Part shown: positions 25,415 through 33,299 of the stretch, in pieces
How the letters are laid out: each line of letters begins with the position of its first letter
How positions within the stretch are numbered: position 1 is the first letter of the stretch
Program-made: the position numbers and the translations under genes
The notes under the pieces: model-generated
Databases searched by the model: none
Told to the model about the DNA's origin: nothing
The model's input: only the letters and a program-made list of their open reading frames with translations
Assembly (NCBI GenBank): GCA_021161675.1
Contig: JAGHAF010000065.1
Coordinates: forward strand, 1-56,381
Direction: 5' to 3'
Length of the DNA: 56,381 nucleotides
Source of the DNA: Planctomycetota bacterium
Lineage (GTDB): Bacteria > Planctomycetota > Brocadiia > SM23-32

Positions 25415-26443
25415 ATGAACGAGAACCCCATAGAAACGCCGTCAAGACCTTACGGCGAGATATATCGCCTGTTGTGCGGCAACTTCCGCAGCGCGGAGAC
25501 CCCTATCGTAGAACCGAAAGCGGGCGAGCTGCCGCGCCTTTTCCGCCGGCTGGGCGCCATTCCTAAGTCCTGGAACCGGCGGCAGGCCGACGCCGCCACA
25601 GAGCAGATCATACGACAAATGGCCCGCGAACACGCCGTCCCGGCCGAGGAAGTCAGGACAACACTGGCAGCCTTCTGCTCCGACGAGTCCCCCAAGCACG
25701 TCTGCGGTTCGCTGCCCACGTGCGCAGAGTGCCCACTCGACGAGTATTGCGCCTACCCGGAGCGCCGACTCACCATCAAGGACCTGCCGGAGAACCAGCG
25801 CCCCCGGGAACGCCTCCTGGACGCGGGGGAGGAGGGTCTCAGCGACGTGGAGCTGCTGGCCATAATCATCGGCGGCGGCTCCTCGCGGGGCACGGCCCTG
25901 GACCTGGCGTCGCGTCTGCTGAGCAAGTTCGGCAGTTTCCGCCGCCTGTCCCAATGCGGAATCGCAGAGCTGACCGACGTTCACGGCATCGGCGCCGCCA
26001 AGGCCGCCCGCATCAAAGCCGCCCTCGCCATCGCCCGTCGCTACTCCGCCCAGAGAATGCCCCCCGGCGTCCCCATCACGGGCAGCGAGCGGGTCGCCGC
26101 CTACATGGAGGAAAAACTGGCCGGCCTGCAGAAAGAATGCTTCTTCTGCCTCCTGCTCGACACGAAGAACCAGTTGATCCGGGAGCAGAAGGTCGCCATG
26201 GGTTCACTGAGTGAAAGCGTCGTCCACCCGCGCGAAGTCTTCAAGACGGCAATCAGCGAAAGCGCCTCCAAGGTTATCTTCGTTCACAACCACCCCAGCG
26301 GTAACCCCGCGCCAAGCGCCCAGGACCGCCGTCTCACCACCAGGCTCTGCAAGGCCGGGGCGCTGCTCGGCATCCCCGTCCTCGACCACATCATTGTGGG
26401 CTCCGGCAGCTACTTCAGCTTCGCGGAAAAGAAGCTGCTCTGA
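25415..26443 (+). CDS. radC: RadC/YsxA-family JAMM protein with N-terminal Cys4 module
   Basis: Residues about 118-342 are a standard RadC protein: LTIKDLPENQRPRERLL start, a helix-hairpin-helix (HGIGAAKAARIKA), and a JAMM metal site HNHPSGNPAPSAQD. RadC is not a proven repair enzyme, and its biochemical role is unsettled. The first about 117 residues are an extension not found in typical RadC. It contains Cys97-x5-Cys103-x2-Cys106-x5-Cys112, close to the C-x6-C-x2-C-x5-C iron-sulfur loop of endonuclease III/MutY. The frame is continuous and begins at an ATG immediately after the previous stop. A second in-frame start before LTIKD is not obvious, so the extension is probably real. Confidence 0.87.
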   Translation: MNENPIETPSRPYGEIYRLLCGNFRSAETPIVEPKAGELPRLFRRLGAIPKSWNRRQADAATEQIIRQMAREHAVPAEEVRTTLAAFCSDESPKHVCGSLPTCAECPLDEYCAYPERRLTIKDLPENQRPRERLLDAGEEGLSDVELLAIIIGGGSSRGTALDLASRLLSKFGSFRRLSQCGIAELTDVHGIGAAKAARIKAALAIARRYSAQRMPPGVPITGSERVAAYMEEKLAGLQKECFFCLLLDTKNQLIREQKVAMGSLSESVVHPREVFKTAISESASKVIFVHNHPSGNPAPSAQDRRLTTRLCKAGALLGIPVLDHIIVGSGSYFSFAEKKLL

Positions 26444-26452
26444 CTGTTTTGG

Positions 26453-26481
26453 TTGCCGCAAGGGCTGCGGTGCGATAGACT
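26453..26481 (+). promoter_or_regulatory. Possible promoter of the sugar epimerase gene
   Basis: TTGCCG (26453-26458), a 17-nt spacer, then TAGACT (26476-26481), each a 4/6 match to consensus. The position, about 60 nt before the gene, fits; the strength of the match is modest. Confidence 0.35.
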
Positions 26482-26515
26482 CACTGCTCCGGTTCTTCGG
26501 CGCACAGCGATTACT

Positions 26516-26532
26516 CTCTCGTTCGTTGAGAG
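26516..26532 (+). promoter_or_regulatory. Hairpin enclosing the epimerase ribosome-binding site
   Basis: CTCTC (26516-26520), a 7-nt loop, then GAGAG (26528-26532). The 3' arm is most of the GAGAGG Shine-Dalgarno of the gene starting at 26541, so the stem would hide the ribosome-binding site. Confidence 0.4.
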
Positions 26533-26540
26533 GCTAACGA

Positions 26541-27479
26541 ATGGCAACTTACGCGGTTACGGGAGGGGCCGGTTTCATCGGGTCGAACATAGTGGGGCGA
26601 CTCGTTGCCGACGGCGAAGAGGTCCGCGTTATTGATGACTTCTCCACGGGGAAAGCCAAAAACCTGCACGGACTGGAAAGCAGTATCACCTTGTTCAAAG
26701 GCAGCGTCTGCAACGAGAGCTTGCTCAAGGATGCCTTTGCCGGGGCCGATTACGTCCTTCACCAGGCCGCGCTGGCCAGCGTACAGCGATCCGTCGAGGA
26801 CCCCGTCGCCACCAACGAGGTGAACGTGGGCGGGACTCTGAAGGTGCTGTGCGCCGCACGGGACCAGGGGGTTCGGCGGGTGGTCTACGCATCCAGCAGC
26901 GCCGTTTACGGCGACACCCCCGAGATGCCCAAGCATGAGGAGATGGCGCCCTGCCCCTTGAGTCCCTACGCCGTCAGCAAACTGGCGGGCGAGTATTACT
27001 GCCGGATGTTCTCCACCATCTTCGGCCTGGAGACTGTAAGCCTGCGCTACTTCAATGTCTTTGGCCCCCGCCAGTCCCCGCAGAGCCAGTATGCCGCCGT
27101 TGTTCCCATCTTTATCCGCCGCATCGTCGAGGGGCGCTCCCCGCAGGTGTACGGCGATGGCGGCCAGTCGCGCGACTTCACCTACGTCGACAACGTGGTA
27201 GAGGCCAACCTGCTGGCGGCCCGCGCTCAGGGCGCCGCCGGCGCGGTGTGCAACGTCGGTTGCGGTCAGCGCCGCACGCTGAACGAGCTTCTTCAGCTGC
27301 TGGCGGAACTGACCGGGCTGCCCGTCGAACCGCATTACGGCCCCGACCGCACCGGCGACGTTCGGCATTCGCTGGCCGACATCTCGCTGGCTCGTCGGCT
27401 CATCGGCTACGAGCCGCACACGGGCTTCGAGGAGGGGATCCGCCGGACCATAGAGTATCAGAAGAATTATGAATTATGA
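26541..27479 (+). CDS. NAD-dependent sugar-nucleotide epimerase (UDP-glucose 4-epimerase type)
   Basis: This 312-aa extended short-chain dehydrogenase has the Rossmann loop [10 protein letters not shown], the YASSSAVYG serine/threonine region and the catalytic Tyr-x3-Lys in SPYAVSKLAG. The RYFNVFGPRQ and YGDGGQSRDFTYVDN segments place it with UDP-glucose/UDP-GlcNAc 4-epimerases. The exact substrate cannot be fixed from sequence. GAGAGG lies 7 nt before the ATG, inside a small hairpin. It ends in a low-GC heptamer tract (27464-27479). It may serve the same surface glycan pathway as the sugar-nucleotide genes at 52655-54969. Confidence 0.88.
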   Translation: MATYAVTGGAGFIGSNIVGRLVADGEEVRVIDDFSTGKAKNLHGLESSITLFKGSVCNESLLKDAFAGADYVLHQAALASVQRSVEDPVATNEVNVGGTLKVLCAARDQGVRRVVYASSSAVYGDTPEMPKHEEMAPCPLSPYAVSKLAGEYYCRMFSTIFGLETVSLRYFNVFGPRQSPQSQYAAVVPIFIRRIVEGRSPQVYGDGGQSRDFTYVDNVVEANLLAARAQGAAGAVCNVGCGQRRTLNELLQLLAELTGLPVEPHYGPDRTGDVRHSLADISLARRLIGYEPHTGFEEGIRRTIEYQKNYEL

Positions 27480-27480
27480 A
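27464..27480 (+). repeat. Tandem heptamer GAATTAT x2 at the 3' end of the epimerase gene
   Basis: GAATTAT at 27464-27470 and 27471-27477, followed by a partial third copy (GAA). The stop codon of the epimerase lies in the tract. It is AT-rich in a GC-rich setting. Confidence 0.7.
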
Positions 27481-27535
27481 ATCTAAGGCCCAAGACAACG
27501 CCAACAGCAAGCGTCTGGGGAAAGGCACGAGGTAA

Positions 27536-29425
27536 GTGACGTCGAACTTCCAAAGACAGTTCTCCGCCCTGTTCTTGCTGGGGCTGGCCGTGGCGATAGT
27601 GGCGCTCCTGGTGGGGTGGGGCAGGCTGGGAGCGACGGATGCCGCCCGGCGGCCAGCAGCCCCGGGCGCCCCTTCCGTCCAGGGGCCGGGCGCCTTCCTG
27701 CCGCCGGAGGGCGCGCAGTGGGAAGTGGTCCTGGGCTCCGACGAGCAGAAATACCTGATGGGCCTGTTCCTGGATTCGCTGGAGGCCGTTCGCAAGGGAG
27801 AGGAGCCCCCGGATTGCGAAGCGTGCGATCAGCCGCTGGACGCGCCTGTGTTCGTCACGGTTTACTCCCCTGACGGCCGAATGCTCCGGGTTCGGACCCG
27901 GCAAGCGTCCCTGGCGCGCAGCGTTCGCACAGCGGCCCGGCTCGTCCACCAGGACGGGGCCGGATGGGCCGCGCCGGAGAGTCTGCGGGTTAGAATTGAC
28001 ATTATCCGAGCGGCATTGGACTTCCCCCTGCAGCAGCGCAGAGCATTCGCTCAAAAACCATTGGGACGCCCGTACGGATTGGCGGCGCGCGCGGGCGGCG
28101 AACTCAGCGTACTCTTGCCGGCAGACCTGGTGGGCTGGCAGGCGGGGACCCCGCTGGAGATGCTGCGCGCCGTCTGCCATTGGGGCGGGCTGGACGCGAA
28201 TAGCTGGCGTCTCGGCGGCAGCGACAAGCTGAAGATGTGGCGCCTGGAAACCGTGGGATTCGTCAACGACACCCCGGGCAGCCGGCGGACCGTCTCCAGC
28301 CCGAGGGGCCTGACACCCGTCGCCCAGGTGAACATTGCCACGGTCTTGCGCTCGATCCGCCAGGCGGCCGGTTATCTGGCGGCCATCCAGGGGAGCGACG
28401 GCGGCCTGCTGATGTTCTGGGACCCCGCCGCGGGATTCCACGGGGGCTGTAAGAGCGTGGTCGTGCAGGAAGGAACAGCCGCCGCGCTCGGAACATGGTG
28501 CGAGCTGCAGTCACAGGCGGACGCCTTGAAGGTTTGCCAGAAAGCCATCGCGTGGGCAGTCGACATCACCAATCCCGATCCGCAGGCGCCCGGCAGGTCG
28601 TTCACCAGAGAAGTGGAAGGATGCCATCCCACGTGGGAGCTTGAGGGGTCGGCCCAGACGCTCAGGGCCATTTGCCGCTATCACCGCGCCAGCGGACGCG
28701 AGGAAGCCGCCCCGTGGATACGGTCCCTTGCCGAGTTCCTGCTGTTCATGCAGAGTGACGACGGCCTGTTCTACTTGAAATACGACGATAAGACGGGGAA
28801 GCGCTCGACGCCGGCGAGCGGTTTCGACCGCATCCGCGCGCAGACTCGGGCGATTTTGGGCCTGACGCTCGCCTATCGAGAGCTTCAGGACCCGGCCTAT
28901 CTGATGGGCGCCAAGAAAGGACTTCAACCCCTGCTGGCGGATGAAGATATCCCCGCCACTTGCTCAGCCGGGCAAGCGCAGGGCCTGTGCACGGCGCTGC
29001 TGGAGCTGAACAGTTTTCTGCCCGAGGACCGACATGTCAAATTCGCAACTCGCATAGCGTCAGCCCGGTTGAGGACGCAGCTTCAGCCGAAGGAGGCGCC
29101 TGCCCCGGACCTGGTGGGCGGCGCCCTGCCCGGGCTGCCCCCGAAGGCCGAAGACACGGCGAACGACCTTGTGGTTTTCGCCTCCACCGCTATGATGGAG
29201 CCCGACGCGCAGTATCGTGAGGCGGCGCGGCGCGCGGCCGGATACCTGATGTGGTTGCAGTTCGTACCCCAGAACTCCTATTACCTCCCCGATCCAGGCA
29301 ACACACCCGGCGGATTTCGCGAGTGGCCCGGCGCCAACGTGATACGCCTCCAGACCATGGACGCCGCCCTGCGCGGGATGGTCCTGTTGGCTCGACTCGA
29401 ACTGCAAGAGAGGAAACATGATTGA
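27536..29425 (+). CDS. Membrane-anchored AMMECR1-like / alpha-toroid protein, function unknown
   Basis: This 629-aa protein begins at a GTG (27536) and has one N-terminal span (about 10-27). Residues about 65-245 resemble the AMMECR1 fold: PVFVTVYSPDGRML and, later, GELSVLLPADLVGWQ...RAVCHWGGLDANSWRLG parallel the AMMECR1 blocks FVTL...GxLRG and GLLLPQVA...C.KAGL....W. The usual LRGCIG motif is replaced by LRVRT. Residues about 265-629 form a repeated-helix domain resembling an alpha/alpha toroid (YLAAIQGSDGG, FLLFMQSDDGLFY, YLMWLQF), as in glycoside-hydrolase-like or terpene-cyclase-like toroids. No catalytic residues can be named. The next gene overlaps its last 8 nt. Confidence 0.7.
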   Translation: MTSNFQRQFSALFLLGLAVAIVALLVGWGRLGATDAARRPAAPGAPSVQGPGAFLPPEGAQWEVVLGSDEQKYLMGLFLDSLEAVRKGEEPPDCEACDQPLDAPVFVTVYSPDGRMLRVRTRQASLARSVRTAARLVHQDGAGWAAPESLRVRIDIIRAALDFPLQQRRAFAQKPLGRPYGLAARAGGELSVLLPADLVGWQAGTPLEMLRAVCHWGGLDANSWRLGGSDKLKMWRLETVGFVNDTPGSRRTVSSPRGLTPVAQVNIATVLRSIRQAAGYLAAIQGSDGGLLMFWDPAAGFHGGCKSVVVQEGTAAALGTWCELQSQADALKVCQKAIAWAVDITNPDPQAPGRSFTREVEGCHPTWELEGSAQTLRAICRYHRASGREEAAPWIRSLAEFLLFMQSDDGLFYLKYDDKTGKRSTPASGFDRIRAQTRAILGLTLAYRELQDPAYLMGAKKGLQPLLADEDIPATCSAGQAQGLCTALLELNSFLPEDRHVKFATRIASARLRTQLQPKEAPAPDLVGGALPGLPPKAEDTANDLVVFASTAMMEPDAQYREAARRAAGYLMWLQFVPQNSYYLPDPGNTPGGFREWPGANVIRLQTMDAALRGMVLLARLELQERKHD

Positions 29426-29867
29426 AAAGGCTGGAATCAGAGACGCTGAGCGAATAGTCTCCATCGTCAACCGCTATGCCGAGGCGGGATTGATGCTGCC
29501 GCGTTCCCTCAACGGAGTTTACGAGAACCTGCGCGACTTCTTCATCTGGCGTCAGGGAGAGGACGTGGCGGGCTGCGCGGCGCTCCACGTGAGCTGGCAG
29601 GGCCTGGGGGAGATTCGCAGTCTGGCCGTGGCCCAAGAGGCCCGGGGCAAGGGAATCGGAACGGCCCTGGTGAAGGCCTGCCTCTCGGAGGCCGAAGAAC
29701 TGCGCATGGATCGCGTCTTCCTGCTGACCTATATCCCCACCTTCTTCGGCCGATTCGGGTTCGAGCCGTATCCGAAGGAAAAACTGCCGCACAAGATTTG
29801 GGCGGACTGCCTGAATTGCCCGAAGTTCCCCAACTGCGACGAAGAAGCCATGATCCTTGACATTTAG
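29418..29867 (+). CDS. GNAT acetyltransferase of the ArgA (N-acetylglutamate synthase) type
   Basis: This 149-aa protein is a single GNAT domain with the ArgA-type blocks GLMLPRSLNGVYENLRDFF, GCAALHVSW, GEIRSLAV, the acetyl-CoA loop EARGKGIGTALV and the C-terminal LPHKIWADCLNCPKFPNCDE. Such short ArgA-like enzymes make N-acetylglutamate, the first step of arginine synthesis, without a kinase-like domain. No other arg gene is nearby. GAGAGG lies close before the ATG, which overlaps the end of the preceding gene. Substrate is inferred from family blocks. Confidence 0.82.
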   Translation: MIEKAGIRDAERIVSIVNRYAEAGLMLPRSLNGVYENLRDFFIWRQGEDVAGCAALHVSWQGLGEIRSLAVAQEARGKGIGTALVKACLSEAEELRMDRVFLLTYIPTFFGRFGFEPYPKEKLPHKIWADCLNCPKFPNCDEEAMILDI

Positions 29868-29893
29868 CAACCGGCGACATAAGAACTCACCGA

Positions 29894-32800
29894 ATGCGTG
29901 ATGCAGATACAAGAGGCCGCATCCGCAAGGGCGTGGACAGGTCCGTGCTCGTCGAGGCGGCGGCCGGAACCGGCAAGACCTACCTGATAGTCCGCAGAAT
30001 CATACACGGTCTCCGTAAGGGAGCGTTTAGCCTGGCCCAGACCGTGGCGATTACCTTCACAGAGAAGGCGGCCGGGGAACTGGAGGAGCGCCTGCGCGAG
30101 CGCCTGAGCGCTGAACGCCACCGCGCCGACCTTCCAGAACTGGAGATGGAGCGGCTCCGGCAGGCCGCGGAAGAACTTGACCGGGCGCAGGTTTCGACGA
30201 TTCACTCCTTCTGCGCCCGCCTGCTCAGGGCGAAACCCGCCGAGGCCGGGATAGACCCGGATTTCACCGTGCTCCAGCAGGCCCCCGCCGCCCTCCTGAA
30301 GGAGGAGTGCTGGACGGATTGGCTGGAGTCCCAGGTGTCGGAAGATAACGCCGTGCTGATGGAAGCGCTGCGTGCCGGGGCAAAGGCAAAGGACCTGAAG
30401 CGGGCGGCTTTCGATCTGGCCGAAGCGCCCGAAATCCTGGAGATGGACGTCTTCTCACTGCCTTGCGCCACGGGTTCCCCCGACGCTCTCCTGGAGGGCA
30501 TCCGGCGCACGGCCCCCGCCGCTGCCAGGGCGTGCGAGGAGCTGATCATGACCCGGGGCAATCCCGAGTCGCGCGCGTTGCTCCGCCTCTCCAAGCAGGT
30601 AATGGAAGCAAAGACGGAGGCGGCCCTCCGGCGGGCCGCATACGAGGCGGCCGGGGTGGACGTGGAGAAAGCGCTCGGAAGTTTCAAATCGAACAGAGAC
30701 CAGGCCAGGCCCCACCTGGAGGCCTTCAGCGAGGCGACGCGCCGGCTCGGCGCGCATCTGGCGGCTCGCGTCTTCCGATGGGCCGCGGGATTTGTCGAGC
30801 GCTATGGCCGTCAGAAACGCCGCCGCTCCGTCCTCGACTTCCAGGACCTGCTTCTGCTCTCCGCCCGCCTGCTCAGGGAGAACCTGGAGGTGCGGCGCCA
30901 CTTCCAGCGGAGGTTTCGCGCCTTCTTCGTAGATGAGTTTCAGGACACCGATCCGCTCCAGGCCGAGTTGATCGCGTATCTATGCGAACGGAAGGGCCCG
31001 CGCCAGGCAAGGCGGCTGACGGACGTGAAGATCCGCGACGGCGCGCTGATGGCCGTCGGCGATCCCAAGCAGTCCGTGTACCGGTTCCGCCGGGCTGACG
31101 TGCAGATGTATGAGGAATTCAAGCAGCTTCTCGGCCCCGGGCGGATGGAGAAGATATACTGCAACTTCCGCTCCGATGCTCCCCTTCTTGAGTGGTTCAA
31201 CAGCTTCTTTGAGATCGTCTTCGGGCGCCCCGGCGCGGAGGGGGTTTACCAGGCCGAACACGTGCCGCTGGAACCCGGGATGGAAGAGCAGAAGGCGTCC
31301 GGCGCCGCCCTCCTTCCCCCTGCTCAGCGAAGCTTCGGAGGACAAGCCGTGGCCGTCCTCGCCCCCGACCCGCAGCAGGAGAACGCAAGCTGGAAGGCGG
31401 ACACCGGCCGCAGATACGAGGCGCAATACCTGGCCAGGATGATCCACGAGACAGTGACAGGCGGCCTGGAGCTACCGGGCCTGGGACCTGTCCGCTACGG
31501 CGATTTCGCGCTTCTACTGCGGGCGCTGACCAGCGTGAACCTGTACGAGCAAGCCCTCGATGGGTGGGGCGTGCCTTACAGGGCGATCGGGGGGAAACAC
31601 TTCTACAGCCGCATCCAAACGGCGCAAACCCTCGCGCTGCTGCGGGCGGTGAACGATCCACTGGACGCGGTTGACGTGGTGGCCGCGCTGCGCAGCCCAT
31701 ACTTCGGCCTGAGCGACGAGGACCTGCTCCGCTATCGCAAAGAAGGGGCCGAGTGGAACTACCTGCGGCCGGGCGCCGCCGGAGGCCCCGTGCGAGAGGC
31801 GATGGATCAATTGGCCCAGTGGCACGGCGTGCGCAACAGAATGGCGCCGCACCTTCTGCTCGAAAAGGTCTTCCGGCAGACCGGCGCGCTCCAGGCTTAC
31901 GCCCTGAAGCCAGCCGGCCGGCAGCGGGTGGCGGCCCTGCGCCAGCTTGCGCGCCGCCTGCGCGCCCTCGGGGAGGTGGTCCCCACGTTCGGGGCCGTCG
32001 TGCGGCGCCTCAGTTCCATCGAAGAGGCCGAGTTGCCCGAAGAGGAATCCACGGCTGTGGAGCCAGGGGATGATTACGTGCAGATCCTTTCCATGCACAA
32101 GGCGAAGGGGCTGGAGTTCCCCGTCGTTGTGCTGCCTGACCTGGGCAGGAAGTTCCCGGATAAGGGCGGTTTACCGCCGCTGCTGCTGAACCGCAGGGAC
32201 GGCAGGGTTGGCTTGAGGCTCATGAACGGGGTGCAGACCGAGAACTGCGAGCGCCTCCGGGAGGAAGAACAGGGCAATGTGCTGGCCGAGTTGCGAAGGC
32301 TGCTCTACGTGGCCTGCACGCGGGCCGAGCGGCTCCTTGTCCTGCCTCTCCACTGGCACGTGGCATCCGAGAGCTTCCATACGATCCTGCTGGAGAGCGG
32401 GCTTTTCTCCCCGCTCAACGAAATTCCGCCCGGAGAGTCGCGCAAAGGCGTGCATTATATCGACACCCGCGGCTGGCATCGGGACATCGCAATTGCGCCC
32501 GTGCGGCAGCCGCTTGCGCGGGAAGACGCGCAAGAGGTCGCCTCCCGGCTGAAGGCGAGAGCCCGATGGAAACAGCAGCGCCGGGCCCTGGTGGAGCGGC
32601 TTTCTTCAAGAAAAGTCTTCGTATCTCCCAGCGCTCTCGCGCATGAACGTGGCGGCGCCGTTGAGGCAACGCTGGAGAGCGGCGGCCAGGGCGGCATGGG
32701 GCTCGGCACGGTGTTTCACCGGGTTATGAGCGCTATTCCGCTGGGCGCGGAGAGCGTGGATCGGAAAATGGTGGAGGGGCTTGCGCGGATTGCGGCCGAT

Positions 32801-33271
32801 GAGCTGGATCTGGCGTCGGGTCCCGCCGGCGAGGCGGCCCGGCTCGCCCTGGAAGCGCTGGAACACAAGGAGTTCCGCGCTCTGGTGGAGGAGGCGCAGG
32901 CGCTCCGGCAAGAAGTGGAGTTCTGCGTGCCGCTGGCCGAACTGGGCGTCTCGGAAACCGAGCAGCCAGGCTTCGTGGAGGGCAGCATTGACCTGGTGGT
33001 CCTGGGCGAAAATCGGACGTTGATACTGGACTATAAGACCGACGCCGAAGTGGCCCCGGCGCGCTATTGGTCCCAGCTCGGGCTTTACGGAATGGTGGCC
33101 CGTCACTGCGGCCTGGCGCCGGGAGAGGTAGAGCTGGCGCTTTTCTACGTCCGCGCCGGCCAGTTGCTGCGCCGTTCCCTGGACGACGAACTGCTGGCCA
33201 GCCTTGATGAGATGCTCAGAGGCGCCTCTGTCGCTTCAGACGGAATTGGACAAAGCCTCGAAAGCGGTTAG
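29894..33271 (+). CDS. AddA/RecB-like UvrD-family helicase with PD-(D/E)XK nuclease
   Basis: This 1125-aa superfamily 1 helicase has the P-loop AAAGTGKT (22-29), the Walker B FFVDEFQDTDPLQ, motif III GDPKQSVYRFRRAD, the IYCNFRS block, the SMHKAKGLEFPVVVLPDLG block and motif VI YVACTRAERLL. A C-terminal RecB-like nuclease carries the GSIDLV Asp and LDYKTD with Asp1046-x-Lys1048. AddA and RecB resect double-strand breaks with a partner (AddB or RecC). No partner gene flanks this one: upstream is a GNAT and downstream a coiled-coil membrane protein. It could act alone, as some related helicase-nucleases do, or with a partner elsewhere. Confidence 0.88.
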   Translation: MRDADTRGRIRKGVDRSVLVEAAAGTGKTYLIVRRIIHGLRKGAFSLAQTVAITFTEKAAGELEERLRERLSAERHRADLPELEMERLRQAAEELDRAQVSTIHSFCARLLRAKPAEAGIDPDFTVLQQAPAALLKEECWTDWLESQVSEDNAVLMEALRAGAKAKDLKRAAFDLAEAPEILEMDVFSLPCATGSPDALLEGIRRTAPAAARACEELIMTRGNPESRALLRLSKQVMEAKTEAALRRAAYEAAGVDVEKALGSFKSNRDQARPHLEAFSEATRRLGAHLAARVFRWAAGFVERYGRQKRRRSVLDFQDLLLLSARLLRENLEVRRHFQRRFRAFFVDEFQDTDPLQAELIAYLCERKGPRQARRLTDVKIRDGALMAVGDPKQSVYRFRRADVQMYEEFKQLLGPGRMEKIYCNFRSDAPLLEWFNSFFEIVFGRPGAEGVYQAEHVPLEPGMEEQKASGAALLPPAQRSFGGQAVAVLAPDPQQENASWKADTGRRYEAQYLARMIHETVTGGLELPGLGPVRYGDFALLLRALTSVNLYEQALDGWGVPYRAIGGKHFYSRIQTAQTLALLRAVNDPLDAVDVVAALRSPYFGLSDEDLLRYRKEGAEWNYLRPGAAGGPVREAMDQLAQWHGVRNRMAPHLLLEKVFRQTGALQAYALKPAGRQRVAALRQLARRLRALGEVVPTFGAVVRRLSSIEEAELPEEESTAVEPGDDYVQILSMHKAKGLEFPVVVLPDLGRKFPDKGGLPPLLLNRRDGRVGLRLMNGVQTENCERLREEEQGNVLAELRRLLYVACTRAERLLVLPLHWHVASESFHTILLESGLFSPLNEIPPGESRKGVHYIDTRGWHRDIAIAPVRQPLAREDAQEVASRLKARARWKQQRRALVERLSSRKVFVSPSALAHERGGAVEATLESGGQGGMGLGTVFHRVMSAIPLGAESVDRKMVEGLARIAADELDLASGPAGEAARLALEALEHKEFRALVEEAQALRQEVEFCVPLAELGVSETEQPGFVEGSIDLVVLGENRTLILDYKTDAEVAPARYWSQLGLYGMVARHCGLAPGEVELALFYVRAGQLLRRSLDDELLASLDEMLRGASVASDGIGQSLESG

Positions 33272-33299
33272 CATGGGACAGGGAAGGAGATTTTGACCG

